Shown here: piece by piece, positions 22,310-34,862 of the stretch
Numbering within the stretch: position 1 is the stretch's first letter
Layout: every line of letters starts with the position of its first letter
DNA from: Carettochelys insculpta
Lineage: Eukaryota; Chordata; Testudines; Carettochelyidae
Direction of reading: 5' to 3'
Assembly: GCF_033958435.1 (NCBI RefSeq)
Contig: NC_134138.1
Span: 77,858,298-77,922,297 of the forward strand
Length of the DNA: 64,000 bases
Notes under the pieces: model-generated
Seen by the model: the letters and a program-made list of their open reading frames with translations, nothing else
The model's database searches: none
Told to the model about the DNA's origin: nothing
Translations under genes and position numbers: made by a program

Positions 22310-23930
22310 AACAGAACTGGGGCTCAATGTTGGGAAGCTAGTTGTCAAGGTTCAGTTAACATCTTTCCATTTCATATCTTTACTTAGACCATGGCCCAAA
22401 CATTTCTAGAGATGGTAATGAAATTGCATGATTGTTTCTGGTGTTGACTTCAGTAATCATAGTAATAAATAGACTCACCCTACAATGGTGTTCATTTTCA
22501 TTTACAAACTGGCTTACCAAATTTTGTTTCATGAAGTACTCATGGTCTTTAGCAGAACTTTTAGAATCAACTCTAATCTACACAATGAACTTGAAAACTA
22601 AATCCACAGTTCAGATATAATTGCATCAGAAGTGGGAGGTCAGAAAGTCTGCATAGTTGATCTATCAAACACAGATGCAAATGAGTTCTGAATAAAGTTT
22701 GAGTCATAAAGTTCAGATTCTATTCCTAATTCTTACTGAGCTGCTGTCATGTCCATGGTATTGAAAAGTTGTGTGGTGATCTCCTTGCTCCAAACCAGAT
22801 ATGCTTACAGAGCATCACAAGCTGAAAGTTTAACTAAGGATGACTGCCTCCTTTTCTACACAGTTGAATAATTCCCTGCTCATTCCTTGGAGCAATTGTA
22901 CTTGAACTAATGTCAGATAAGAACTTTTTTTTTTTTTTTTGGTATGAAGTTGCTACCCTGTCCATACAGGAGACCTCTTATGTTTAAATTAAGTCTTTTG
23001 TGATAGGGCCATCAGTGATTGGTCAGATGAAAGATTGATTTGTGAGGGTAATCTTTTATAGATATATCTATGGAAAGTAAGGCTTGTGAACAGTGCTAAA
23101 TGACAGTCATGAAGACTGAATTTCTCTGTTTACTCACATAATAAGTACAACATAACAGTGCCATGGCCAGACCAGTTTGCACCAGCCTGAGACAGGATAG
23201 GCTGTCTCTGGGGCTTTGAAAGTAATTCAGTTGCTTTGCCAGTACAATCCATCATGCCTTTTACGGAGCCTGTCAATAACTGTGTTATTTGTGGTAATGA
23301 TTTGGGGGTTTGTGGATATCTCAGGAATCAACAGGCACATGTTAAAGTCTTCTGGCTATTATTAATTCAAGCTGGATTTGAACTCCTTCTCTGCTTCAAA
23401 AATTCTCTCCTCCAACAATTTTATATTGCACTACTCCTTCAAAGTCATCCTCTGTGTGACACAACTACTCCTCAGGTCTAAACTGGTCCCAATGAAAATC
23501 TCATCCCACTTTTTCCTGAGGCAGTTTTAAACTCTCATTCCTCACCAAGCAAATCCTGTGCCAATCTAATTTTCTGTCAGTCAGAATGTGGAGGCCCTTT
23601 ATAAATCTATATTGATTTTGACCCCCTGATACTATGGCTATACCTATTGAGGTGAAGGTGATAATTTCACTAATTGATAACATCTGTTCTAAGTCTTCAG
23701 ACACAATGTATGTCTCAACACTGATGTTACTATGTAAACTGTAAAACCATGAGATCTTTTAAAAACCAAACTGATGTACTGGGCTATGAACATTTTAATT
23801 GTTTTTAATAATAAATTAAATGTGTACACTATCTCAACCTCATTTAACTTACTTTCACATTAAGAAAAGCTCATGGTGGAGCCAATGAAACCAAGCCAGG
23901 AATAAGTGGGTACTTTTGTATACAGTAGAC
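22310..23930. other. No recognised feature
   Basis: AT-rich DNA; a poly-T run lies at 22926-22940. No gene or repeat that I can support. Confidence 0.45.
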
Positions 23931-23932
23931 CC

Positions 23933-24113
23933 CCAACTTACACGGAGGTTGCATTCTTGCACAACCCCAAGTAAGTCAAATTTTGCATAACTTGAGGGAG
24001 CCAAGAAACTGACCAGCACAGCAGCTGGTCAGTTTCCTGTCTCCTGTGAGTGAGGAGCATCAGAGAGCCCGGCTTCGGGCTGCCAGCTGCTCACAGGAGG
24101 GGGGAAACTGACC
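23933..24113 (+). mobile_element. Tigger-like element, left part only
   Basis: The left end CAGTAGACCCCCAACTTACA, preceded by TA, and the following CAACCCCAAGTAAGTCAAATTTTGCATAACTT-like block have the form of a Tigger/pogo terminal repeat. The centre carries inverted copies of AAACTGACCAGCA. No right end was found; the sequence runs into a LINE remnant. Confidence 0.5.
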
Positions 24114-24119
24114 AGCACT

Positions 24120-24660
24120 TTTTCATGAGTGTCTTCAGCATGTCCTTACATCACTTCTGCTGGCCCTCCCAACACTCCTGTTTCCTTCCTCCAACTTAGA
24201 AAACAGAATCTATTTTGGAAGGTACTGATCAGACATTCAAACTATGTGACCAGTCCAATGAAATTGCTGATGAATGATAATGGCTTTAATGCTGGGAATA
24301 TTTGACTCTTCCATGATGCTAGAGTTCATTCACCTATCCGCCTAAGAGATATTTAGGATTGTCCTGAGGCAGCATTGATATCATCATTCAAGTGCCTTCA
24401 AATGATGCTTGTATGTTGTCCAGGTTTCACATGCATATAGTCGCATTGGAACAACCACTGCATGGTATACAAGGAGCTTTTTCTTGGGACAGATGTCCCT
24501 GTTCTTTAAGATCCCTTATCTCAAGTGGGTGAAAGCAGAACTTGCGTGGCTCAGATGATGCTGGATTTCTGCATGAATGCCAACTTTAGTGGAAAGATGA
24601 TTTGCAAGGTATGGGAAGTGTTACACATTTTCCAGAAGTTCTCCGTTGACTTCAGGAAGA
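24120..24660 (-). pseudogene. Decayed LINE reverse transcriptase fragment
   Basis: Read on the minus strand, broken frames give ...STKVGIHAEIQHHLSHASSAF, then LLVYHAVVVPMRLYACETWT, KHHLKALE, INVSW-like and HQQFHWTGHIV, followed by LPK and KLEEGNRSVGR. This is the thumb and C-terminal part of a non-LTR reverse transcriptase related to the LINE at 15605 but of another subfamily. It has several stops and frameshifts, so it is old. Confidence 0.65.
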
Positions 24661-24897
24661 ATTAAGTAGCCAAGAAAGAGAAGAGGATAGGGTCGGTGCA
24701 CTTGCTGAAGTGGGAGAAAGGAAGGTTAGTAAATGTGTGTGGGGAATGAGGTGCATAAGAAGAGGGTTTTGATCTCGATGCTTGTCAGAGGAGTTGAAGG
24801 AGGGGAACATATGTAAGAATTTAGATGGAGAATTTGGGATATGCTAGAGGTACTTCCTGAAAAAGGATACAGAAGGGTTCTGGAGGTGAGAGACAAG

Positions 24898-25188
24898 GAC
24901 TGTGTCTACACTATAAAAATAACTTCGAAGTTGCTTACTTAGAAGTACAACTTTGAAGTAAGCAGCTTTGAAGCTGAGCATCTACACACACCCTAATTCG
25001 AAGTTAAACTTCGAAGTAGGGCACTACTTCGTTCCCAGGAATGGAGTAAGGATTTCAAAGCTGGACTCCCTACCTGGAACTTAACTTCAAAGTAAGGGAA
25101 AATGTGTATAGACTCTCTGCTGTCTACTTCTATGTAGTGCCTAACTCCAAAGTTAACTTCGGAGTTAGTTCCTAGTGTAGACGCACCC
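24898..25188. mobile_element. Harbinger-type MITE (291 bp), TSD AAG
   Basis: Terminal repeats GACTGTGTCTACACTA and TAGTGTAGACGCACCC, flanked on both sides by AAG (the complement of the CTT found at the large copies). The interior holds repeated ACTTCGAAGT and AAGTTAACTTC palindromes. No coding capacity. Confidence 0.8.
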
Positions 25189-25191
25189 AAG

Positions 25192-26548
25192 GTAAGCAAA
25201 TTGGTTTGACGCTCACACTAGGAGCGACATGGGAGAGTTTGGCAAGTAGAGGTGAGAAATCTAAAATCAGGTGCTGGTGTGGTACACTTTATAGGTAGGT
25301 AGTCATGAATATGCTGGTGCCATTGAATAAGGGCAATTATACACTTTGATGTGATCTTGACAAAATGAGATGAAAGTCTGAACTGCAGAAGTATACTACA
25401 ATAATATCCTTTTTTGATTCAGCTGTGAGGATATAATATACCAAATAAAAATTAAATCCTGTAATAGGATTATAAAATCATTTAAATTTTTCTTCTGTTC
25501 AGTATTCTGTGAAAGCATATAAAAGGAGGAAAATTTAAGCGTCTTTCAGAATGTAAATAGTTTTGAAGTCTAAGTCTTTTTCTTCACTCTATGCAATACC
25601 TCCATTCTACGCATATCTCAATATAAGAAGCCAGCTCCCTCTCCTTGAGGCAACTCACACTGTCTTTGAGACCAAGAAGAAGTGAATCTGTTGTTAAAAC
25701 AGAAATTTCTATTTTATCCCTTTACCTGAGTACCCTGGTATACCTACTCACTTCTCTATCTTTCAAGACTCAGTCCTGCAAACACATGTGCACATGCTTA
25801 TCTTCACATGCATGAATACATCTCTTGAATTCTTATTGTCAATATTCATGTACGTAAAAGTAAGCTGCAGGATAAAGTCTTCAGGTTATTTTTTGTTCAT
25901 TACATGCAGACAAGCACATTCATAAAATAATAAAAGTAGTTTATTTTGCCCTTCTCTTTTAACTTTAATCCATAGCACAGGGATTCCTCACCACTTCCAT
26001 TGTGAACTTCAGACTTATACCTCTAAATAGCATAACATCTTATACAAATGTTTTAAGAATAACAGTTCTCCTACTTGAACAGTAATTTCTTTAATCAGCT
26101 ACATGATACATATCTCCAAGAAGAAATGTGTAATATTTTCTTGCTGTTGCTTCATCTTGTCTCTGGAAAACCTTGAAGGATTGTGGTGAAAAACTCCTAA
26201 AGTTATGGCAAACAGAAAAAGTGTCATTATATTGCAAATAAGCCAGATGTAAGTCTAGTTCTTAATTATTTTACTCATTATATTAATCTTTAATTGCATA
26301 CTCATCAGTTAGGAAGTTTCAGACACCTGCAATGATAGCTTAAAACAAGGACCATTAGGAAATGTAACAGTACATTAAATTGCACTTATTATGCAAATGA
26401 TTGTAAAGGTCAGAGTTGGTTATCTGTACCACAAAATATGTAGGGAAAAAGCTACTTGAGCATGCAAAAGCTGGTAAATTAGTTAACCATTCTGACAGTT
26501 ACATTAGAATTCATCACTTCAGATTGCCTCTGGCAACAGTAAACTAAA
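25192..26548. other. No recognised feature
   Basis: AT-rich DNA without supported genes or repeats. Confidence 0.45.
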
Positions 26549-26549
26549 A

Positions 26550-26730
26550 GTATGTCTACACTTGGAGCCAGGGATGTGATTCCCAGCTGAGGGAGTTATA
26601 TTCATGGAAAATTTCTTTGAGCTAGTCTTCTGAAAATAATAGTCTAGCTGTGATAGTCTGAGTAACGGGAAAGGGCACCCCTTGAGTACAAAATTTTGGG
26701 TACATATTTGGGCAGGTAGCCCAAACATCT
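26550..26730. mobile_element. Half of a non-autonomous DNA element (GTATGTCTACACTTGGAG type)
   Basis: The left end GTATGTCTACACTTGGAGCC, followed by GTGATTCCCAGCT, resembles a fold-back element that I recall as common in turtle genomes. The block GGGTACATATTTGGGCAGGT fits its centre. The second half is missing. Confidence 0.45.
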
Positions 26731-26979
26731 ATCAGTGCTACTATTGTCACACTATTGTATTTAGCAAATTAGCTAAATAAAAGATGACATAAATATGTCT
26801 GAACAAGCTATGAATCATTGTAATAGGACAGGGGTTTCTGGGCACAGCTAAAGAAATCAATCCAGGGCACCTTTGCTTAAAATCCAGGCCACTTACAGCC
26901 GTAGGCTGGGATTTCCTTCTTCCTAAGGCAAATCCAACCAAACACCACAGTACCTCTGCCAGCCCCATTGGCCATCCAG

Positions 26980-27990
26980 AAGCCACACAAGAGAACCCAC
27001 AGACTTCTCAGCTTCTGTACCGTCCCAGACCAACAACCCCCAACTTCAGGTGAGAGGCTCTTAAGCCTATTTCAGCAACCACCACACAGATTCTTCCAGG
27101 CCCCAAAGGACCCAGCCCCAGCCCCTGGTCAATGTACACTTGGCTCTCACCAAACAACAATGCAAAAGCCAGATCCTTCGATCTAATAGCTAAGGGTTTA
27201 TTAATACAAAAGAAAGAACAGATTTAGATAAAAGAATTGTTAAAGCAATACTTCACATACATCAGTCATAACTACTGATGCAGGCCAGCAATGTTATTTG
27301 CTGATTCTTGAAAGTCTCTGAAAGTTAATTTCAGGTCACTTGTATTCAGTTGTCCAAGTATTGTAGATCAGGCCAACTGGGGTCCAGATGCTGGGACGTG
27401 GACCCTTGGTGACCAAAGGACAAGGGATCCAAGATGGTCACTGCTAAGTCCACATCATCCCTTTGAAGGATGCCCCCCTGCCCCCCTTAGTCCAGACAGG
27501 CTTAACTCCTGAGGACTGAAGAACCAAGAAAGTACTTGCCAGGGTCGATCTTACAGTTTTCATGTGTGGATGGAAAATTCCATTCTTCTCCACAGGCCTT
27601 GGCTTACCACCTGACCTGGTGGGTCTCTGTGCTGAGTTTCCATTCACTGACGTCCCAGTAGGAAAACCCCAACATCACAAAATGGGTGGTGGCCATCTGG
27701 GCCCTTGCTCAGTCTATTGTCCTGGCTGGGTTGGAGTTCCACCTCCCTTTGTGAACCTCAGCACTGAAACATTTCTCATACAGCTGCAGAGCTAAAAATC
27801 TATAACTTTAGATACATACATGATAAAGACACACAAGTAGCATACATAGATTCAGGACGTCATCAGATTTTTTAACACCTCACATGACACCCCTAGCATG
27901 ATCTTTGGGGCCAATAGCCACACTGGGCGTTAAATGGTTTCCAGATCCAATATGAAAGTCCAGCCATGTGACAATCTTACCCCTAGCTTT
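26980..27990 (-). repeat. Possible LTR-like or other unclassified repeat
   Basis: A stretch with AATAAA on the minus strand at 27197-27202 and a run of moderately GC-rich sequence ending near GGGGCCAATAGCCACACTGG. From memory it resembles a dispersed reptile repeat, perhaps an LTR. I see no coding region and no paired copy in the window, so this is a weak call. Confidence 0.25.
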
Positions 27991-28935
27991 AAATGTAGAC
28001 TTACAATAAGGGATTGTCTAATATGCATGATTTTCAAAGGTACCAAGAAGGGTTAAGTGCATTGAAAAATCTCTCCCATTCTATCTATTGCTCATACATG
28101 TGTGCTGGATGCCTGATTTCAGATTTCATGGGGGAAATCACTGATGTATTATGCTCCATTCATGTTGCAAGGTAGTTGAGGAGTTGGTATCCACAATTCA
28201 GCTTCCTGGGTTTGTCAGTTATCTCCCTTGATTCCAGAGTGATTACTGATGAACCCATGCAGTTGAGTAGCAGATAATGTCACCTCAGTCACCTCAAAAC
28301 CTGTACTGGACACATTTAAAGCTCAGGTTCCTCTTTGTGAAGAGGAGTTGCCATGGTGCAGCTTTTCCTGAATGGCTCAGAGTCTGGGGAGGAAGGGAAG
28401 GGTGCACAGCTGTGGCTAGCCCAGAGCTCCTCTTGTCATGTGCAGGAGGGTTTGGGGGCCTCCAGCCAAGGGAAAGGAGGACACTTGGTCCTCCAGGAAG
28501 CTCAGGGCTCTGACCAAGGGGTAGTGCTCAGGGCTTCTGCAGCATGGAAGAGACTCATTGCTTTGGCCATGAAGGGATGGTATCTCAGAGCTCTAGCCTG
28601 GAGTATGAGGGTGGAACTACACTCACCAAAAAGGAGACCCCATCTGCCATCCATGGGGTACTGCTAAAGTATATGTACTTCTAATGCACATATACTGCTG
28701 AAGTGCTCATCACTGTGTAGTTTGGTTTTATTGGGTTTAAAGGTTTATCATGTCATTAAAAACAGAAAATTAGACCTCATGTCCTCCCAGAGTCCTCTTC
28801 TGCAGAATCTGCAAAGTCATATCCATTAGAAATAATGTTAAAAACAAAACAAAACTGATTGAACTAATGAGTTAGAGTCTACAAATTATATCTATTAACC
28901 TCAGTTATAAAACTCATGGTAGTTAGCATTACCCC
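27991..28935. other. No recognised feature
   Basis: The GC-richer block at 28330-28660 gives a 104-codon frame, but its composition is low in complexity and I recognise no domain. Nothing else was seen. Confidence 0.4.
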
Positions 28936-28936
28936 C

Positions 28937-29474
28937 ACTATGGTGTATACACAATTAGGTCAAAATATGCAAATATCTATTTTCAGATATTTATAGTAGT
29001 AGCGACACTAAGGCTGTGGCAGCACTAGCCCCTCCTTTTGGAGGGGCTATGGTAATGTGGTACTTTGGAATATGCGAAAGAGGTGTTTCCAAGACTATGT
29101 AGTACCTCATTAGCATAATGGCAGCCATGCGTGCTTTGAAACTGCTGATTTTGAAATGCACGCTGCCTGTGTAGCTGGGGGCCTTTCAAAATTGCCCCCA
29201 ATGTTGAAAACCCTTTCTTCCCAAAACCAAATGGGAAGAAGGGTCTTTCAAAATCAGGGGGGTCGTTTGAAAAGGCCCCCAGGTACACGGGCGGCGTGCA
29301 TTGCAAAACCGGCAGTTTTGAAGCATGTGTGGCCACCATTATACTAATGAGGTGCTGCATATTCATGGCCCAAAAGGAGGGGCTAGTGTAGCTACAGCCT
29401 TAGTGTCACTACTGCTATAAATATCTGAAAATAGATATTTGCATATTTTGGCCTAATTGTGCATACACCATAGT
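28937..29474. repeat. 538-bp palindrome around a Harbinger-type MITE
   Basis: The arms 28937-29011 and 29400-29474 are inverted copies with 4 mismatches in 75 bases. They directly border a fold-back element (29012-29399). The symmetry therefore continues without a break from the element into the flanks. The whole region could form a very long hairpin or cruciform. Confidence 0.85.
29012..29399. mobile_element. Harbinger-type MITE in the centre of the palindrome (388 bp)
   Basis: Terminal repeats GGCTGTGGCAGCACTAGCCC and GGGGCTAGTGTAGCTACAGCC belong to the same general family as 6171-6606. The flanks are TAA on the left and TTA on the right, an inverted rather than a direct pair, so no normal target duplication is visible. 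Confidence 0.75.
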
Positions 29475-29475
29475 G

Positions 29476-32400
29476 ACAGAATTCAGTAAAACTGTGTTTT
29501 CCTGCAGTGTGCATTTTTAGCATTCTAGTGCAGCAAAGTACTTTCACATTAGAAGATTGTCCAGCATATGGTAAATGCAGTCAGCTCTGCATGTAATGTT
29601 CTAATTTCTAGGGAGCTAATAAAGTTAATCATTCAAAAGCACTAAGCTTAGCATTAGTACCATTGTAGACAGCTTTGTGATTTCCTCTATCACTTATTTC
29701 ACTCAATTATTCCACATATTCTTTCCAGGGTTTCTGCTACAATATGGGTTACATCTGTTATGATAGTCATTCCACCGGAGATATGGTTATAAACATTGGA
29801 TGCTAATGTGCTTCATGAACATTTGGGCAATCGAAATGTGCATTTTATAAGAGGAAGAAGCATGCCTTTTACTGTAAACTACCACAGTAATCATCCTCAA
29901 GTACTGCATTCGCTAAGTTAATACTTCATTCCATATGGAGATTATTTTAAAAATACTGTAGAACCTTTCTTGGAAGAGCATCTATAAATGTGATTTTTAA
30001 ACTAAAGTGTTCTAATGTTGTAAACAGCTTCATTTTGTATTTTATCTTGTTTTCTTTTCCTTTATCCTTTAGAAAAATGTGTTAATTTTATCATTGAGAC
30101 AAATCAATATGTTATTCCTGAGGTGAAAGTGAAATTCAGAAGGCTGAATAAAATTCATATATTGTCCGCAATTATATTAAAAAGAAAAATACAGTAAACT
30201 TCAGACTCTTCTTCACTGCATTGTTAGCTTCAGCTATATCTCAGGTGTTGCCCCAGTTCCATTCCCATCCAATCACAAAATCTCTATATCAAGTTATATG
30301 GCCTGGGATTCACACAGGTCCTTAGACATTACAATCTCAAAAAGTGTTAGTCATCTAAAACATCACTGAAATACTGGGACTCCTCTAGCTTGGGCTAGCG
30401 TGCAACAGCCCTTAAAGAACCACTTCATCAGTTAGGATTGCTAGAGATCATTGCACTTGAGCTGTAATTCCCTGGTCCCCCTCCATTCCAAAATGGTGTC
30501 TGTGCCAGTAGTTGAAGTTCTTGTTGTGCAACAGAAGAATCCTTCTGCTGCCGCCTTAAGGCAGCTTTAAGGCCCCTTCACAAAGAGGCAGTTCCCAAGA
30601 AAGCAGGGTTTAAGAGGAATTGAGGAGCTGGCCCATAATATTTATATGAGCCCTTTGGCCTGAAGCTCAGAGAAAAAGGCGTGATCCGGTCTCTCTGTTG
30701 AACTTTTGCTTCATGTTTATACCTATTGGTGTAAAGATGAAAGGTCTGCCATACATAGCTTTATTTTCATAGGCTATTTTTCCAATATGCCTCTGGTGTG
30801 ACTTGGAATGTTCTGACTACATGAAATTAGATGTTAAGGGCTTGTGGGCGCCCAGAGAAGTTCCAAGAGAGGAAACAGCTCTTATTGTGTGACAGAGAGC
30901 TCATTCTCAAGTAATCACAACTCTGCTCAGAGGACCTAAGTCCATATTGCTCCTCTCCCATGAGGACTTTGTGGTGAGCAATGATGGAAAGGACAGCAAC
31001 GGAGCAAGCGGACTCTGATGATTGCTCACCTACCCAACATCTTCATGAAGTAGACTTGTTAAGCTGGTTGCTCTTCCAAGGAGATAGATACCTGGAGACA
31101 GAGCAGCAATATATATATATGTATATATATATATATACACTTAAATTACACCTACTTGCTGATTCAAACCATGAGTAGGATTTGGTGGATGGCTAAGGTG
31201 CTACAGACTAGGGATTGTTACCTGTAGGACATTTTCACCAGCTGCCAAACCAACTGAAGGGAGAGGGAGTATTTTTCTCTGTATTTGTGTATATATTCTC
31301 GGTTTAAAACATAAATTTTTCGCTGTGTATATAAGCTAGTGTATGACTGTTTTTGCCTAATAATTTTTTCTTAATTTTTATGCTGTTTTATAGTGCTGTC
31401 AAGTGGGGGTTGTGAAGGGCCCTTAGGGGAATTGCACTGAGTTTTCCCAGGGTTCTCAAGCTGCTTTAGCTATATATAAGAATGTCTCTAGAGATATTGA
31501 ACCCAGCCCTTAGTTCGGGAAAAAAAAATTTGTTAATATTAGCTTGTGTTCAGCCTCTTTTATAAAGCCTCAACTTTGTGCCCAAGCCATTCAACATTGG
31601 TCCTGAAAGAATGCAATGCCTTGCAGGGGCTAAGAGAAGGAAACTAAATTAGTTATAATTATATTTTGGGTTTGGTCCTCCAAGGTTCAAAGTAAGGTTG
31701 AGCGAAATTTTTCTCTGGAACTTTTTTTAAGCAAAATGCACACTTGTTTTCTATTTTTTCTAAATACACCAAATTGTTTCAGCTGAAAAGAAATCAGAAA
31801 AAAATCAAAATATGTCATTCTGACATGAACAAAATGGAACACTTTTATCTGAAAAGACTTTTGTTTCAAATGTTGCTTAAAGTTTTTGCTGTTTATGAAA
31901 TATTTCATTTGACTCTCAAATCTTTTATGTGTTGTCATTTTTTAATTTTGTATTTGCCCAGAAGAGTTCTCATTTTTTTTTCTGTGCTGCCAGCAAACTT
32001 GAAAATCAATTCTTTGTGCAGCATTAGTGGAGAATGTCTTCAACACCCACTGAATTGGTAGGCCATGCAAAGAAAGTCTCCATTGCTGTTCTTCAAGCTT
32101 CTCTTCTGTTGGAAGAGTTGTGAATACTTATTACTTTGCATCAAGGCCATCCTTACCCATACACAGAATATGTAGCTATATTAGACACCCAAAAATTTGG
32201 GGCACCTTTGAGTCTTTCTTCATATCCACCCATTGGTCTCTTCCTATCCCCATTTAGTGTCTCTGCTTTCTCTGGAGATGATCTAATTAACTTAAAAGAG
32301 AGAAGCCTGTCAGACCTATTAGCAGAACACTGAACCTGTGAAAGAGTCATGCAAGTGATAATTAAGCCATTTAACAGGAATTTGCCAAACCCGTGTATAT

Positions 32401-33985
32401 ACCATTTTAATTGACAGGGCCTTAGTTTAAAATTTGTTTTAAAAATATTTTGTTTTAAAATAGTGTGTTGCTGAAGATTATAAAATCCCATTTCTAAAAA
32501 TTCATTCAGCCCCACCCCATCTGACATCTGGAATAGGAGCACCAGTTTAATATTACTGCGTTGGACCCCCTAAATCCATAGGATGGCCCTGCTTTGCATG
32601 ATTGTGTGTCTAAAGCACAACTCTGAATGGGAATGAAATGGAGGTCCACCTCCTTTGTGGCAATGCTGATGGTGGTAATCTTGTGTATGGAGACTTTCAA
32701 GTGCACTGCGGGGTATAGTGTTCCCCGCATGCCCTTCAAATTTTGCCAGGTGGTATGAAAAAGGGGGCTTAAATTTACCCCCTCAAGCTCCTCTGGCAAC
32801 GTTAAATCTTTGTGGCTACTGCTATAGGAACATACTGTTTCTTGGCCACTGCACTTGGGCACAAGTTGAGGTAGGTGTAGTAAACAATAATCTTGACCCT
32901 TAATCTTAGAGGATTTGGGATGGGCTATTTTTCTCTGCAAAGGTCCTCTGCTCAAAACAATCAATGGGAATCATGCAAGCAGAGGTCATTGGTAGAGAAA
33001 AAAAGCTTTTATCACCTCTGGAGGAGGAATCAAAATGGTGATGCTGTAGAGAAAGGAATTTCAATTGTCATTGTGTGAGCAGATGAAAACAAAGATAAAG
33101 ATTTCAGGAAAGATGAAATGTAAGACAGAGGACACAGTGTACTGCCTTATTGAAACGTATGGGTCTGTGCTCCAGAAACAATACAAGGACTGTTACTTCA
33201 GCAGGAGAACTTTCTGATTACACTGTTAGAACAAAGTGTAATTTATAATAACATTGTCTTATTTGAGCCATTGGATGCAGTGCAATATAGCTGAGAGATC
33301 ATGGCAGAGGTTAAACGTCTTAAAATAATGAGTTCTCTGTCATCTGTAGGAGCTGCCAGCAAAGGATTTTACGTGCAGCAGTTGTCTCAGAACAGAAATG
33401 CCATTTACCTGTAAGTGATTTTCCTCCTGTCTAATTAACTCTGTGAAATGACTTCATTCCTGAGCTAGTCGCACAACTCTCTTACTCTCATGTCTTTATT
33501 AGACAAGTGCAATTACCTTAGAGCAAACTATCATAATTACCACTAAATGCAGCATATAGTATTTGCACTTACAGTAAATAGGAGTAAATAACAGAGGGGC
33601 AGAGAACATTTCATTTCCAGTGACTAATGTATTATTCATAAGCGGTGTTTGCACAGCGTCTCTTAAGGTTTTATCGACATGTTTGCGTTTAGAGAGTTTT
33701 GAAAATCTTGCTGTCCTTCATTAACAGCTGTGGAAAAAAATAGCTGAGAGACAGAAGGTGAGGGGTAGAGGGGTGAATTATAGACTGACTGAGCTGAGGC
33801 AAAGACTGCCACTTATCAATTCCCAGCTGTTTAAGGTGGCTTGAGGAGCCTTCAGAAACAAGAAGGGAAGAAGGCTGTCAAGGTTACTTGTGTTTGGAAA
33901 GGCTGTAAGTGAGAAATGCTATCTATATTTTCCCTACTGCTTGCACACTGAAAAAGTAGCAATACTAGAAACAGCCTAAACTGGA
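29476..33985. other. Long AT-rich stretch without supported genes
   Basis: No gene was recognised over 4.5 kb. An (AT)n run lies at 31109-31138. The block 31690-31990 is low-complexity T- and A-rich sequence. The part at 33240-33860 looks non-repetitive and less AT-rich and contains one weak exon-like piece around 33350-33410 (see findings). Confidence 0.45.
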
Positions 33986-34180
33986 TTAAAAACAAGAAGA
34001 AGTCCTGCGGCACCTTATAGACTAACAGAAATTTTGGAGCGTAAGCTTTCGTGGTCAGATGTATGACAAAGCATGTCTTCGCCCATGAAAGCTTATGCTC
34101 CAAAATGTCTGTTAGTCTGTAAGGTGCCACAGGACTTCTTGTTTTTGAAGATACAGACTAACATGGCTACCTCTCTGATA
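33986..34180. mobile_element. Palindromic Penelope-derived insertion with 10-bp target duplication
   Basis: Two head-to-head copies of the Penelope terminal sequence (left arm AAGAAGTCCTGCGGCACCTT, right arm ending GGTGCCACAGGACTTCTT) flank a spacer of about 30 bases. The insert is bordered by CTAAACTGGA at 33976-33985 and at 34181-34190. This shows that the inverted pair entered the genome as one event. Confidence 0.8.
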
Positions 34181-34423
34181 CTAAACTGGAATGTGATCCT
34201 GATCTGGTTTCAAACACACCACATTTTGGGGGTCTAAGCATCCTAGATTTGGTCTTAATTCATGTCCTCAGACAGTATAGCATAACTTTTTTCTCTCCTT
34301 TGTAACATATCCGAGACTGTTTGGCTTTTCTGGCGTCATCCCAATTTAATATGAACAGTTATCCATTAATTTGAATTTGTTTCAAACATTTTTGCGATTG
34401 GCAGTTTCTGTTAGCCCCTATAT

Positions 34424-34859
34424 GGCCATGTCTACACTAGCCCCAAACTTCAAAATGGGCAGGTAAATGGCCATTTCAAAGTTTACTGATGAAGCGCTGA
34501 AATACATATTCAGCGCCTCATTAGCATGTGGGAGGCTGCGGCGCTTCGAAATTAACGCAGCTCGCCGCTGCGTGGCTCATCCCAACGGGGCTCCTTTTCG
34601 AAAGGACCCCCCCTACTTTGAAGTCCCCTTATTCCTATGAGCAGATGGGAATAAGAGGACTTCGAAGTAGGCAGGGTCCTTTCGAAAAGGAGCCCTGTTG
34701 GGACTAGCCGTGCGGCGGCGAGCCGTGTCAATTTCGAAGTGCCGCAGCCTCCTGCATGCTAATGAAGCGCTGAATATGTATTTCAACACTTCATTAGTAA
34801 ACTTCGAAATGGCCATTTGCATGGCCATTTCGAAGTTTGGGGCTAGTGTAGACACGGCC
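34424..34859. mobile_element. Harbinger-type MITE (436 bp), TSD TAT
   Basis: Ends GGCCATGTCTACACTAGCCC and GGGGCTAGTGTAGACACGGCC, flanked by TAT on both sides. Same subfamily and same length as 6171-6606, with the central block CCTTATTCCTATGAGCAGAT shared. The element is an almost complete palindrome. Confidence 0.85.
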
Positions 34860-34862
34860 TAT

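Noticed and set aside
28353..28667. 104-codon frame in a GC-richer block
   Set aside because: No domain, no splice context and no second exon were found.
31690..31990. T/A-rich block with alternating open frames on both strands
   Set aside because: Low-complexity sequence; the frames are rich in Phe and Lys with no conserved pattern.
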